Positions 34,270 to 43,387 of a DNA stretch of 64,000 bases are shown piece by piece. This DNA is from Filosporella fistucella (lineage: Eukaryota; Ascomycota; Leotiomycetes; Helotiales). The position numbers were made by a program, and so were the translations under genes. Position 1 is the stretch's first letter; each line of letters begins with the position of its first letter. Below the pieces are notes generated by a model. The model did no database searches. It was not told where the DNA came from and was given only the letters and a program-made list of their open reading frames with translations. The stretch lies in assembly GCA_030077755.1 (NCBI GenBank), contig JAQJZZ010000013.1, positions 930,001 through 994,000 on the forward strand. The letters run 5' to 3'.

Positions 34270-36780
34270 TCAGCCATATTCCCGATCATCCCTAACTTTC
34301 ATAACACTCTCCCAACAAGAAGCGCTTGTCTTTTGGCTCAATAGACTTGCCATAGAATTTTGTCGTCCTGGTCGCCTGAGATCTGATAGTGTGGTGGTGG
34401 AAGAATCGTCTGACGACGATATGCCGGGCCAAGTTTGGGGATAGCGATGTTGATCGTTGAAACGAAATTCCTCACTTGACGCGTTAATGATGTGAGGCCG
34501 AATAGAAGTATCGTTGGCGGGCGCATCGCACAGATCGACTCCTTCGATTGAATCGTAGAAGGCCTTGGAATTTTCGCGGCTACAGTCCTCCCCAGAAAAA
34601 ACAAACTCGACATGATCGCACTCTTCAGAACCCAGTGGTTGAGTAGCCCAGATCTTGGCTTTCTGTGAATACGTTTCAAGATGATCAATGTTCGCTGAGG
34701 CATTTTTTAGAATACCAACAAATGGGCGTGAGTTCTGAGCCAACACCAGGAGTTTCGATACCGAGTCCCAGCTGTCAGATGTTTTCTTCGTACAGAGAAC
34801 CCAGATAGTGTGGGACAACGCGAACGCGATATGAACCAGAAGTACAACCATCGACAGATATTCAGCCAAGGAACCTTGATATGCAAAGCCGGTAATCTTC
34901 ATGCTGATGCGCAATCTCGTGACATCTCCAGACTGAGATATCGGAGGATTGAGTGCATCCTGGCCGTTGATGATCCGTGTGTCAAAATCAGGCTTTTGGT
35001 CATAAGCTGAAAGTGTCCAGTCATATGCTCGGCCTGTAGCATTGTACACTCTGGCACTCCCAGATCGCGAGAGTCCATCGACAAATACACTGCAAATGAT
35101 CGTTTCGAGAAGTACTACCTGGCGATCAGCCACTGAGCCCATAGTGCTCTCACTTGACATCGGAGACGTTTGATTGTTAGGAACTATGGTATCCTGTAGT
35201 CCTGCATTCATCATGATGCTCTCGATCGTCGACGGCTGCCATGGGTAATATCCTGGTCCGTCTGGTGGAGTGGGAGGTGTTAGCAGGTGGAGCCAGGTGG
35301 CGTCAACCCTGATACGTCCATATTCCGGATTTTCTTGCTGTCCAGGAGCAAATCCAGGGTACCGATGACCGAAGTCAACATCCCATGGGTACCATCCCGA
35401 CCAGAAGGAGTACTCATCAGTGAATAGTGAAGCATTAAAATATGCGCTGAAGATTGTGCAACCAATAACGGCACGAGAGGAATTATCAGGGGTCCAGGGC
35501 GACTCGAAGACAGCTCCAATCGTGGCAGCTCCAAATTGATCAGGTAGATCAACCCATTGGAATCTCAAATGATCGGATGCCGTGGTGTTGAGAGTGCTCA
35601 CCGAGAAGCTTGCCGCTGCACGCCATACCCAGCCATCAGGGCTTAAAGTAGGGAACTGGACGTTGACATTGCCAGATGACAAATTCTGGGGGGCAGAACA
35701 TCTGGCCTGGGCCAAAGGGTTGAGCACCCTCGCCTGCGCTATTCGGTCGTCAATTCTGTCAGATTTCCTGCCCTGGGATAACAATGCCTTCCACCAATCT
35801 GTTGTTATTTGTTGTAGCAAAATAGTTGTAGCGGCGTGAGGCTGGATGAAAAATGTGTAGTCCTGGACTTTTTCGTTTGTCAGTGGGCGCGGACCGCCCA
35901 AAGTATAAACAGGAGGCACTTGCGAGAGAGGGCTGTCTATCGACCAATAGAATTGGGACCCTGACAATCTTTTGGCATATGAAGGAGCGTAACCAGCACT
36001 CATGAAGTTTGAAGAGTCGACTTGGTCAAAATGCTGCCAAAGTGAATGAAATCCACCACTCGGGCATGTTCCATATTTCGTTGAATTTTGATCAAAACAG
36101 TAAGGCTGGCTGGCTGCTTGATTGGACGTTAGATAAGTCGGCCAAAAGTCGCTTGAATTGCCGTTGAGGTAGAATGAGGTCCCTCCTGCCTGCCAGTATT
36201 GAGATTTTGGAACGAGCAGTGTCGCGCTAGATGGTCCAGCCAGGGCTGCTGTTAAGCCTGCAGTAACTAGAACAATCAGAAAGCTCCATTTCCTCCATAA
36301 ATTGTCGGCTTTATAGCTGATACTCCCTAGAAACTCCTTGGAAAAGAAGTAACTGAAGTCGTTGAAGAGTAGGCCAGAGCCGATGAGACCAAGCGGTAAT
36401 CCATTGCCAAAAAGTAGTTCCTGTCGGGCGACGTGAAATATGATTGTTGTAAGGCTGGCAACAACCAAGATTTCTTGAATCTTAGCAGCAACTTGTAGAA
36501 GTAGCAGGTTGATTGTCTCAGAATGTATCGGGCTGACGAAGTCCGCACCAATATAGTATCCCTTGAGATTGAGTGTGATGATGACCAAGGAAAGGGTGAC
36601 AGGAATCAAATGGACAGCACAACGTCGTAGGGCGACCCAAAAAGACGTTTCGATGATCTTCTTTTTCGGTTCGACTTTGATAGTGGCATTCGTATCACAA
36701 CTTTCGGAAAGTCGGATGAACGGAAACAGGTTTGCAAACAGATTTGGAGCACCTCCAAGTTGTCCGATTCCAGTCGGCAT
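34270..36780 (-). CDS. Large fungal membrane protein of unknown function, 836 residues
   Basis: Single exon starting at the ATG at 36780. Three or four hydrophobic segments lie in the first 190 residues (HLIPVTLSLVIITLNL, ILVVASLTTIIFHVA, WSFLIVLVTAGLTAALAG). A roughly 430-residue segment rich in Asn-X-Ser/Thr, Trp and Cys follows and is probably extracellular. One more membrane span (YLSMVVLLVHIAFALSHTIW, near residue 650) leads to a Ser/Asp-rich cytosolic tail of about 170 residues. This layout is common in uncharacterised Pezizomycotina plasma-membrane proteins. I do not recognise catalytic motifs. Its neighbours are relics of family A/B and the PGAP4-like gene, divergent at 37.8 kb; they give no functional clue. 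Confidence 0.85.
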   Translation of the reverse strand: MPTGIGQLGGAPNLFANLFPFIRLSESCDTNATIKVEPKKKIIETSFWVALRRCAVHLIPVTLSLVIITLNLKGYYIGADFVSPIHSETINLLLLQVAAKIQEILVVASLTTIIFHVARQELLFGNGLPLGLIGSGLLFNDFSYFFSKEFLGSISYKADNLWRKWSFLIVLVTAGLTAALAGPSSATLLVPKSQYWQAGGTSFYLNGNSSDFWPTYLTSNQAASQPYCFDQNSTKYGTCPSGGFHSLWQHFDQVDSSNFMSAGYAPSYAKRLSGSQFYWSIDSPLSQVPPVYTLGGPRPLTNEKVQDYTFFIQPHAATTILLQQITTDWWKALLSQGRKSDRIDDRIAQARVLNPLAQARCSAPQNLSSGNVNVQFPTLSPDGWVWRAAASFSVSTLNTTASDHLRFQWVDLPDQFGAATIGAVFESPWTPDNSSRAVIGCTIFSAYFNASLFTDEYSFWSGWYPWDVDFGHRYPGFAPGQQENPEYGRIRVDATWLHLLTPPTPPDGPGYYPWQPSTIESIMMNAGLQDTIVPNNQTSPMSSESTMGSVADRQVVLLETIICSVFVDGLSRSGSARVYNATGRAYDWTLSAYDQKPDFDTRIINGQDALNPPISQSGDVTRLRISMKITGFAYQGSLAEYLSMVVLLVHIAFALSHTIWVLCTKKTSDSWDSVSKLLVLAQNSRPFVGILKNASANIDHLETYSQKAKIWATQPLGSEECDHVEFVFSGEDCSRENSKAFYDSIEGVDLCDAPANDTSIRPHIINASSEEFRFNDQHRYPQTWPGISSSDDSSTTTLSDLRRPGRQNSMASLLSQKTSASCWESVMKVRDDREYG

Positions 36781-37832
36781 TTGGCAGGAAGCAGCATGGA
36801 CCAGTATTAAAACGGAAATGTAAGTGATAAGTGCTTCTATAAGTAATGTTCAAGTAGATTGCCGTAACAAAGAACTTCAGACTAGAGTTTTCAAAGCCAG
36901 AAGGAAATTAGGGCATTCTATAAGGTGGTAAAGGAAGGTGTAACTCCCAACATTGATAGCAAGACATCAGGAAGGAGGTAAGGCCTCAATCACAAGGGCG
37001 CTCTGCTAATTTCTTCGACCACAAGGCCTACATAATACACAGTTCGTTGATTGGACGTCCAAAACCAACATCAGCAACCAAGTGCGCACGCGCCCGGGAA
37101 ATCGACACAAAAACAGGCTCACGCCCCAGCCATTTTGAAGCTGGAATTGTGATGAAACGCCGCAGTAACATATATCTGCACTCATCCATACTTGGAAGGT
37201 AACAATCGGCTTCGGATCTGAGCCTTCGGTGCTTCCGTGATGTTAAGAATTCGCATAGTGTCCAAATGATGTTCATTCAGATCACAAGATCCTGGGGCGA
37301 GAGCAGAGACGAGAGTTTAGCACCAGGGACTTCCGGTGCATGCAAAATATCTTTTGAAAAAGTAAGGTAGGTACTTATTGATCCTTTGCGTAATTTTCTT
37401 GGTAGGTGTTGAAGATACAAAGATAAAGGATGAGGATGCTCGGGAGGTTTGTTTTCCCCTTTCCTCCCGGGTGGTGTTTGTCTCAGACCCTCGGCGGCAG
37501 CTGAAGCATCCTGGCGATGTTTCAGTTGCTGCGGTTGGTAGGGAACTTCCCCGCTATCCAATCCACCCAACAGATGCTGTAGTTAATGCCTGGGAATTGA
37601 GGCAAACAGCTCACATTGGCGGCAACCTACCTGCGAGGCTGAAAACGCGTCACGACAGCACCTACCTACCAAAAGCAAACGATCCCATAGTCAAATTTAC
37701 ATGCTGTTCAACATTCCCCTTTGCTCCAATTCGACCATGACAGACTCCGCGATTGACGGAACGGAATGAGAGCAAGAACTTTCTGATGTTCAGTCCTCCT
37801 CTGAATATCTTTGTCGCATTTTTTTCTTGGCC
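36781..37832. other. Divergent intergenic region containing a family A relic
   Basis: It separates the unknown membrane protein (-) from the PGAP4-like gene (+). The only structure seen is the relic at 37028-37276 (separate entry). The remaining 500 bp before 37833 presumably hold the promoter of the glycosyltransferase gene. Confidence 0.4.
37028..37276 (-). pseudogene. Relic of orphan gene family A, copy 3
   Basis: On the minus strand one frame reads YMLLRRFITIPASKWLGREP, VFVSISRARAHLVADVGFGR and PI, then diverges (NELCIM) and stops. The DNA matches the copy at 22.7-22.9 kb over about 130 bp at the level of obvious visual identity. This copy keeps TGG where copy 1 has a stop, so it is the better preserved version of this segment. 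It lacks the downstream GYITTKYG block found in copies 1 and 2. Confidence 0.5.
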
Positions 37833-39107
37833 ATGAGACTGCGAGCGAGCATTTTGTTGGGAAGAGATGAGAGTGATGGATGGGTATCTTTCCGATATTT
37901 GATGACTCGACCTCCGGTCAAGATTCTGGCTGGTTTCTCAATCTTCTACCTTTTCCTTATCCAGTACTACAGCTATGCCAACTACCGCGATCCTACGTCC
38001 AAATTCTTCGATCCGACCCGCGCATATGAGCGAATGTACTCTGCAAACAGGATAAGAGAAGCAGATGCTTTTATCCGATCTGCAGAACACCTGACAACCA
38101 GTCCAACCTCCCCAGAGCAGCCGCCGGTGATGTGTATTGGGGTTGCAACAGTGACGCGGAGAGGAGAACAATACGTACGGCGAACAATCGGATCTCTCCT
38201 AGAGGGTCTTACCGACGAAGAAAGACACAGTATATATCTCGATATCCTCATTGGCCATACCAATCATTCGATGCATCCGATATCTGGTGAGAAATGGCTT
38301 AGGACGCTACCGAACAAAGTGTTGGCATATGAAGAAATGGATGTTGCTCGAATAAGAGAGTGGGAGGCCGGCGGATGGTACCGAAATAAGACGATATTCG
38401 ACTACACATACCTATTGAACGACTGCTATGGGACAGGTGCAAAATATATCGCTATGTTAGAAGATGACACGCTTGCGGTAGAGGGTTGGTATTCACGTGC
38501 GCTAGAGGCGTTGAGGAATGTTGAGACGCAGATGGCACGCCGACCAGGCAAGAAATGGGTATTTTTGAGGCTTTTCTATGCCGAAGACCTTTTCGGGTGG
38601 AACAGTGAGAATTGGCCGACGTATCTATTTTGGTCGTTTGTGACCTGGGCCACAGTGACAGGTACTTTGATCGTCGCGAGAAACAAATCGAGACAATTGC
38701 AGAACTTTCTATCGAATGCCTCTATGTTGTCGATATCAGGAGTATGCATCCCAGCTCTTGTTGCTCTTTTTTTTGCATCAGGCAGAAACTCAATTTGGCC
38801 GCTTGCGCCCGGTGTACATGAGATGAACAAAAATGGATGTTGCTCTCAAGGTTATATCTACCCACGCAACATCGTTGCGCCTCTCCTTAAGAGGACTGAC
38901 TTGGTGACGGACTGGCTCGTGGACATGATGGTGGAGAAGATTTCAGATCAGGAAGGATGGATTAGATGGGCAAGAGCGCCCGCTTTGCTTCAGCATATTG
39001 GAGCGACAAGTTCGAAGGGATATGGTTTTGACAATACAGCAGGACATCTTTGGAATTTTGGGTTTGAACTATACCAGAAGTCGCAATTGGGCAAGATCCA
39101 CCAATAG
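37833..39107 (+). CDS. PGAP4/TMEM246-like glycosyltransferase
   Basis: Single exon of 424 residues starting at the ATG at 37833. A signal anchor (VKILAGFSIFYLFLIQYYSY) precedes a GT-A type luminal domain with the acidic motif MLEDDTLAVEGW. Two closely spaced hydrophobic segments (YLFWSFVTWATVTGTLIV and SISGVCIPALVALFFASG) interrupt the catalytic domain, which is the distinctive feature of animal PGAP4 (TMEM246), the Golgi enzyme adding GalNAc to GPI anchors. The following GCCSQGYIYPRNIVAPLL block is also typical. Fungal members are usually annotated only as integral membrane proteins. Transfer to GPI anchors or other glycans is inferred by family, not shown. Confidence 0.85.
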   Translation: MRLRASILLGRDESDGWVSFRYLMTRPPVKILAGFSIFYLFLIQYYSYANYRDPTSKFFDPTRAYERMYSANRIREADAFIRSAEHLTTSPTSPEQPPVMCIGVATVTRRGEQYVRRTIGSLLEGLTDEERHSIYLDILIGHTNHSMHPISGEKWLRTLPNKVLAYEEMDVARIREWEAGGWYRNKTIFDYTYLLNDCYGTGAKYIAMLEDDTLAVEGWYSRALEALRNVETQMARRPGKKWVFLRLFYAEDLFGWNSENWPTYLFWSFVTWATVTGTLIVARNKSRQLQNFLSNASMLSISGVCIPALVALFFASGRNSIWPLAPGVHEMNKNGCCSQGYIYPRNIVAPLLKRTDLVTDWLVDMMVEKISDQEGWIRWARAPALLQHIGATSSKGYGFDNTAGHLWNFGFELYQKSQLGKIHQ

Positions 39108-39387
39108 CTAATATCTTATATGACTCTATCAACTCATAACTTCGGAATGCTTTACACGTTCACTCTCGCATGGTTTTGTCGACACTGATCATCGATTTCG
39201 CGACCACACATGTTGCAGGTTCACGTGACAATTCGAAGTACGTAAAGCAGAGGCTTTTCAAGTTTGGTTTCTCTTTAAAGTCATATTAGCAAAAGTTCGT
39301 TTTAGTGAGGTAGAGACGCTTTATACTAGAGTTCATCTCTAGAAGGGGAGTGAGCTTACCAAGTCTCAAATCAAGGTGAACTAAACT

Positions 39388-39621
39388 TTAATGAACCTTG
39401 CCCTTCTTCTCTCCCTTCTTCTCTCCCTTCTTCTCTCCCTTCTTCTCTCCCTTCTTCTCGCCTTCTCTCGTCTCACAGTTGCTACATTTTCCCGGTCTTG
39501 ACTCGTGTTCGGGTTTGGTGTTGCGCGGGCATTAGCCGTCTTCGCTCGCCCCGTGTGGCTCGAGGAAGATTCGACTTTGTGGATATAATTGGAGTAGCTG
39601 TATTTGACTTTTTTTGCACAT
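39388..39621 (-). pseudogene. Broken Cys/Lys-rich paralogue, orphan family B
   Basis: The ATG at 39621 gives MCKK. A run of seven A then separates two frames: one continues SQIQLLQLYPQS and meets a TAA, while the other reads VKYSYSNYIHKVESSSSH. Downstream, the frame of the ATG again looks like the family: NTKPEHESRPGKCSNC followed by five GEKK units, GKVH and the stop at 39388. The CxxC block and tail match the gene at 33.9 kb (KAEPEHYPKPGLCPTC, tail ending GAVH). At least one frameshift or nonsense change disables it. Confidence 0.55.
39401..39460. repeat. 12-nt tandem repeat, five units
   Basis: Unit CCCTTCTTCTCT repeated five times, the last with one change. On the minus strand it encodes GEKK repeats of the family B tail. 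Confidence 0.85.
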
Positions 39622-40566
39622 TTTTCTAGATCATAGGGAGGATTCTTTGGAAGAGTTTGAATTTGATTTTTGAAGAGTTGAGGTGTGGAATTTGGACGAG
39701 GGAATGATTTTGTGATACCACATGTTGGCGAAAGTTTTTCAAGAGTTGAAATAGAATAGCTTAGTCGTATAAATTGGTATGGAATAATACACTTCTATTA
39801 AATTTCACTGTTTTATTTACAATTCATTAGCTATAGACCTCAAGTTATAGGTCAAAAGCTTTTCTATGCTTGGAGTATTATATTTGATAAGAATGTCAAG
39901 GTTAACTAAGTATATTTATATTTAAACTTAAAGTATTATTGTAGTCATATAATCAAGCTTGAATTTGGACTTCTATATAGCTAGGTACTATAGGAGAGGA
40001 GTAAATTTCCAGGTTGAGGTAGATTTAATTAGGCGAAATTGAAAATATAAGAAATAAACTTTGTATACATTTGGCAAAAAAGTCTACAACTACCTTTGGA
40101 CAAGCAATAACTTCATAGGCTATCTCAACGGGCTGAAGATAATTGAAGTACTTTGAAAGTCCAGGCGTTACATAGCGTAATAATTGGCTTATGCATAGCA
40201 ATTGCCAATGTGTCATAGCATGGTTTGTTTTCACATTGTCAATTTCGAAGAGAATAGGTAGAATTGCATTAATATCGAATACATGTCGGCTTCTTATACT
40301 ACTCTCCGTGTTCAAATTATATATCTGATCAAGGAGTAACTACTAAGGACAAGGAAGAAAGGCTTCTTGTCATTATGTCCTCAAAGCTCTGTTTCGCAGC
40401 TCTCTCTAATGTAAGAAAAACTGGAGGTGTTCCTAACTTATAGAAAACTACTAGAAATCTGCGAAGAGCAGCTGACGCTCGATCTACATACCTTTTCGTA
40501 TAAGGTAGCGAACTGTAACAATACAATTAAGCAACATGTCTTCTCGTATAGACTACTTGTAGTGGC
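39622..40566. other. AT-rich intergenic region
   Basis: No gene seen. Sequence from about 39780 to 40330 is strongly AT-rich. One 96-codon open frame (40025-40315, -) has no recognisable motif. Confidence 0.5.
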
Positions 40567-42226
40567 AAATAGCATTAGACTTCTCATTATAGAAGGGATT
40601 ATGGAAACAGAAATCCGCGAATATCTTATTCACGATACCTACAAATGTATGCAGAGCTATAATGCGCTCAATATCTTATGTTTGGGGAAGCGACTCGCTT
40701 ATAAATACTTTTGATCATGCCAAAAGGAGCGATACCTATCACAAAATCGTTTTTTGAAGCCCTCAAGCACATATCCTTCGTGATAAATATTGAAAATGAA
40801 GACATGTTCAGAATCTGAGTTGACGCCGTGTGCATCAATCAATCAGGTAATGTGGAGAAAGACCACCAAGTCAGTCAGATGAATCACGTAAATCAGAACG
40901 CAGCTCGGGTCATCGCCTTTCTAGAGACAGAATCAAATAAAAGTGGGAAGTTACCAGAGCTTGTCAAACAGCTTGAGGTGTTCGAAGCAGATGAAGATAT
41001 CAAGGAACACGACACTGATCAGTACCATCTTGCTCCGTTTCTATATCTAGTCATGCGCTCATGGTTCAAGATGCTGTGCATCGTCCAAGAATATGTGTCT
41101 ACCCGAAATGTTTCATACAATTTGTAGGTATTAGTGTCTCCTTCGAGAGTTTCTTAATGGGGGGATTCATAAGATATATCGTTTGAAAACGCTATAGAGA
41201 CAGGAAAAGAAAGCGGAGATGGCAAGAGGTCTTATCTCATTCATGGCACTCTTTGACACTAAACAGAGGGCCTTTTCTGATATAGGGGTTGATTTGAGGC
41301 TCGTGAACCTTCTCTGATCCTTGTCTAGTCACGAAGCTACAAATGCAAGGGATCGACTCTTCGCTTTCTGTGCTATTTCTACAGATTCTGAAACGCTAGA
41401 GGACTTCAAAGCTGACTATGAAAACCCGTTGGAAATCGTCTTGCGTCAGTACGCCAGCGGATTTTTGAAACTCGGCCATTTCCTGGATATGTTGTATCAT
41501 GCTGGCTACCAAGACGACAACGAATATCACCCCTCGTGGATCCCGGATTGGATTAATGAGTAGTTGGCCATGGCACCAGCTTTGCCAGATGGAGGCTACC
41601 AGGTTGCAACGGCAATAATGGCAAAAGTACAATACGACTGGGCTAGTGACACTTTGAAGATTGAAAGGGCACTCATTGATGAAATCAATCATTTCATTAT
41701 TTCGAACATCCTAACGACGAAATTTTCAGAAGCGAGGATAAAACATTGCAACATGAGTACTTCGGATCGTCAAGTCGCTGCTCCTCTCATGGGAGACTAT
41801 TTGACACACGAGGATTTGATGGATTTTTTTTTTTTTTTTTGGCGGACGGCTCTGTGCTAATCGAATATATCGTCAGAGTTAGCAAAAAGTACGTGGAAAT
41901 CCAGGACATTGATTCTATAAGAAATTGGGTTCTAAGGAGTAAGTCGAAAGCCCACTCCGGGGGCTTACCAGCAAGTGAGCATCACCTTCAGGAGGCAGAA
42001 GAACAAGATTCGTTCCAAATATGGCTCAGCACATGTACTTTTCTTGCCGGTTTGGCTTTCGAATTTTAGGGATTGTGAACCGGGGGATCGAATTTGCATT
42101 TGTTTGGGAGCCCCTGTACCATTTATTATTCTAATTGGAAAGAAGAGGCTTAGTGCATATCGATATATTGGCCTGTGTTACGTATATGGCATTATGATTG
42201 GGAAGTTCTTGAGCAGGGCGACCTGA
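40567..42226 (+). pseudogene. HET-domain (heterokaryon incompatibility) pseudogene
   Basis: Family landmarks appear in the right order but in different frames. SIRLLIIEGIMETEIREYLI and SYNAL are followed in the next frame by SYVWGS near 40670-40690, giving the HET opening motif. After FRI comes a TGA at 40816-40818, exactly where the family has Trp before VDAVCINQSGNVEKDHQV. Then SWFKMLCIVQEYVS, ATNARDRLFAFCAISTD, LKLGHFLDMLYHAGYQ and SWIPDWINE follow, with a TAG at 41561-41563. The reading continues LPDGGYQVATAIMAKV, is shifted at a run of 17 T (41824-41840), and finishes in another frame with PGDRICICLGAPVPFI and YRYIGLCYVYGIMIG. HET proteins trigger cell death on non-self fusion. This copy cannot encode one. 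Confidence 0.8.
41824..41840. repeat. Poly-T tract (17 nt) in the HET pseudogene
   Basis: A homopolymer of 17 T separates two HET-homologous frames and is the likely site of one frameshift. Confidence 0.85.
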
Positions 42227-42781
42227 AGTAGAGACAATTTCAATGTATTAGATATATGGCTTGGCCAGGAAATTGTCTTTCTGCTAGTTCCCAGGAAAGG
42301 GAGGGTCACTTTTGTTAAGAAGTCAGAATTAAGTCAGAATTGAAAAGCGAGTACTATTTGGGTAGAGATGTACTTGAGCATTTAAGTAGATGAAGCTGAA
42401 AAGTTTACTTGTAAGTAGAACAAATTGAACAATTTTTGCAGCTCTTACTTTAAAGGTCAATTCTTATTAGCGATAATATTTATGTGAGTAGAGTAATAGG
42501 GTATTTTATTTGCGTATACTACCTTTAGGAACAATATGAATAAGCCATATTGCGCCTAGATGCATAAATCGATAAAGGATATATTTTCGATTATTCGTCT
42601 TAGGTATTTTTAAATCAGAGACCCGGTATATTTACGCATAGAATAATATAAAGTTGAATTTTCAGTTACTAACTTCAGGTACAATGTATTTAGGAGAGAT
42701 TTTACACTTGCGCGAGAGAGTAAATAAAAGTTTAGTTTGAACTATTAGCCTAAGGTAAAATATGGGTATAACATTGCACAC
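42227..42781. other. AT-rich spacer
   Basis: No open frame of note. It is TA-rich throughout, similar to 39.8-40.3 kb. Confidence 0.5.
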
Positions 42782-43000
42782 AAGCGCGCGAAGGAATCAA
42801 AACTGATTTTTGTAGCAGTTGACCTTGGGTCTTGTACAACATACAATAGGAGTCTAGTGTCTCTGGACATAGAAGAATGGGAAAGGAACTCAGTGGCTTT
42901 TGAGTTCGGTACAATCTATTCTAGAAGTGATGAATACATTTATAGAGTACAACCAGAAGTTATATCTACGACTGTTGGCTTCCAGGAGAATATAGGTTAG
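42782..43000 (+). pseudogene. Possible Hsp70-like ATPase remnant
   Basis: A 73-codon open stretch reads SVAFEFGTIYSRSDEYIYRV then QPEVISTTVGF. Fungal Hsp70-like ATPases begin with an IAIDFGTTYSGVAY phosphate loop followed by a QPE block, so this looks like a degenerate first 40 residues (Asp to Glu, Gly to Arg). An earlier AVDLGSCTTYN in the same frame also resembles the loop. No further Hsp70 motifs follow. It is weak evidence and could be coincidence, but the position beside a HET pseudogene fits a decayed accessory region. Confidence 0.3.
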
Positions 43001-43387
43001 TAATAGTATTCATCTGCATATCATACAATTGGAGGAAGACTATTGTATGAAGCTAAAGGACGTGGTGGAATATCTTTTTGCGGAACCTAGGATTCGAGAT
43101 ATATTCTACTTTTGTACAATATGACTCGTGGAGTACGTCATTTGTGCATTGTGAGATTTGAGTATTCAAATCACTCGAACTATTCTCGAATATGATTGAA
43201 AGTTTGACAAAGGGGAAAGAGGACACCGGAAGCAAGTATAACATTGTAGCATCTACCTATATTCCTATCGAGTGTGATGCATTGTAATCCTACCGATACA
43301 AACAGTAATCATAACACGAACCGGTACCAATACACACTTTCCAATGCCCGCTCTAACATGACGCCAAAGCTAACTCATCAGACAGCA
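43001..43387. other. Intergenic, no gene seen
   Basis: This is the 3' flank of the disordered-protein gene. Nothing is recognised. Confidence 0.4.

Noticed and set aside
39401..39460. Regular short repeats considered as a CRISPR or satellite
   Set aside because: Direct 12-nt units without spacers that code GEKK repeats; eukaryotic coding microsatellite.
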